A DNA stretch of 35,455 nucleotides from CAYFLR01 sp964343805 (GTDB lineage: Bacteria; Bdellovibrionota_B; Oligoflexia; CAYFLR01): NCBI GenBank assembly GCA_964343805.1, contig CAYFLR010000062.1, positions 1-35,455 of the forward strand. The letters are read 5' to 3'. This document shows, in pieces, positions 35,417 through 35,455 of the stretch. The position numbers were made by a program, and so were the translations under genes. Position 1 is the stretch's first letter, and each line of letters begins with the position of its first letter. Under the pieces are notes generated by a model. The model ran no database searches. It saw only the letters and a list, made by a program, of their open reading frames with translations, and was not told the origin of the DNA.

Positions 35417-35455
35417 GCGACAAAGAAAATGTGAAAAGACAGTACATACCAAGTA

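Noticed and set aside
1..35455. tRNA, rRNA genes or CRISPR arrays
   Set aside because: No T-arm-like GGTTCGAATCC stretches, rRNA-like sequence or regularly spaced direct repeats were noticed on reading both strands; a tRNAscan or CRISPR search was not possible here.

Overview
The window is a gene-dense, moderately AT-rich stretch of a Gram-negative bacterial chromosome, probably from a draft or metagenome assembly. Six runs of exactly ten Ns each fall inside a gene. Diderm cell structure is shown by lipoproteins with clear lipoboxes, an outer-membrane beta-barrel, several Sec-exported hydrolases and a ChaN-type lipoprotein-like protein. The gene mix (catalytically degenerate ImuB with DnaE2, many two-component proteins, secreted peptidases, GT3 glycogen synthase) is compatible with Bdellovibrionota/Oligoflexia or another delta-like lineage, but nothing in the sequence fixes the taxon.

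Layout. 1-7.2 kb: the 3' end of an IS200/RAYT-like transposase gene, an exported caspase-like/EF-hand/HEAT-repeat protein, an exported methyltransferase-fold protein, a polyferredoxin-flavin reductase fusion, a small zinc-ribbon protein, a PlsC acyltransferase and a lipoprotein. 7.3-12.3 kb (minus strand): an M14 zinc peptidase followed by a glycogen module, a GT3 (animal/fungal-type) glycogen synthase and a eukaryote-type branching enzyme 2 bp apart. 12.4-14.4 kb: a REC-PAS-kinase-REC hybrid histidine kinase. 14.4-14.7 kb: a divergent regulatory region with a 169-bp imperfect palindrome and a consensus-like promoter carrying an 11-bp-period direct repeat. 14.7-19.0 kb: imuB-dnaE2, the translesion mutasome pair. 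19.1-21.6 kb: a single-domain response regulator and a GAF-PAS-Hpt-CheA-type kinase interrupted by a frameshift. 21.6-23.4 kb: murI and a dipeptide epimerase, overlapping. 23.4-25.1 kb (minus): an ABC ATPase, an ABC-2 permease and a 46-codon membrane protein. 25.2-30.8 kb: one long operon (lipoprotein, SurE, histidine kinase, OmpR-type regulator, MBL hydrolase, beta-barrel, Cys-rich lipoprotein), mostly joined by ATGA overlaps. 30.9-34.3 kb (minus): a secreted M28-M1 double metallopeptidase. 34.5-35.4 kb: a ChaN-like protein.

Frame analysis across the N runs shows that the four genes that look broken by them (glgB, dnaE2, the M28-M1 peptidase, chaN-like) read through if the ten Ns stand for zero or a multiple of three bases. 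For glgB a gap of exactly zero bases restores the expected family sequence. They are assembly placeholders and not lesions. The only frameshift not explained by a gap is in the CheA-like kinase, at a T4 run near 20407.

Points most worth following: the palindrome and the direct-repeat operator beside imuB-dnaE2 (with a predicted leaderless imuB mRNA), the eukaryote-like glycogen pair with a retained C-terminal arginine cluster, the exported caspase-HEAT protein, the M28-M1 fusion, and the SurE/two-component/MBL/beta-barrel operon.
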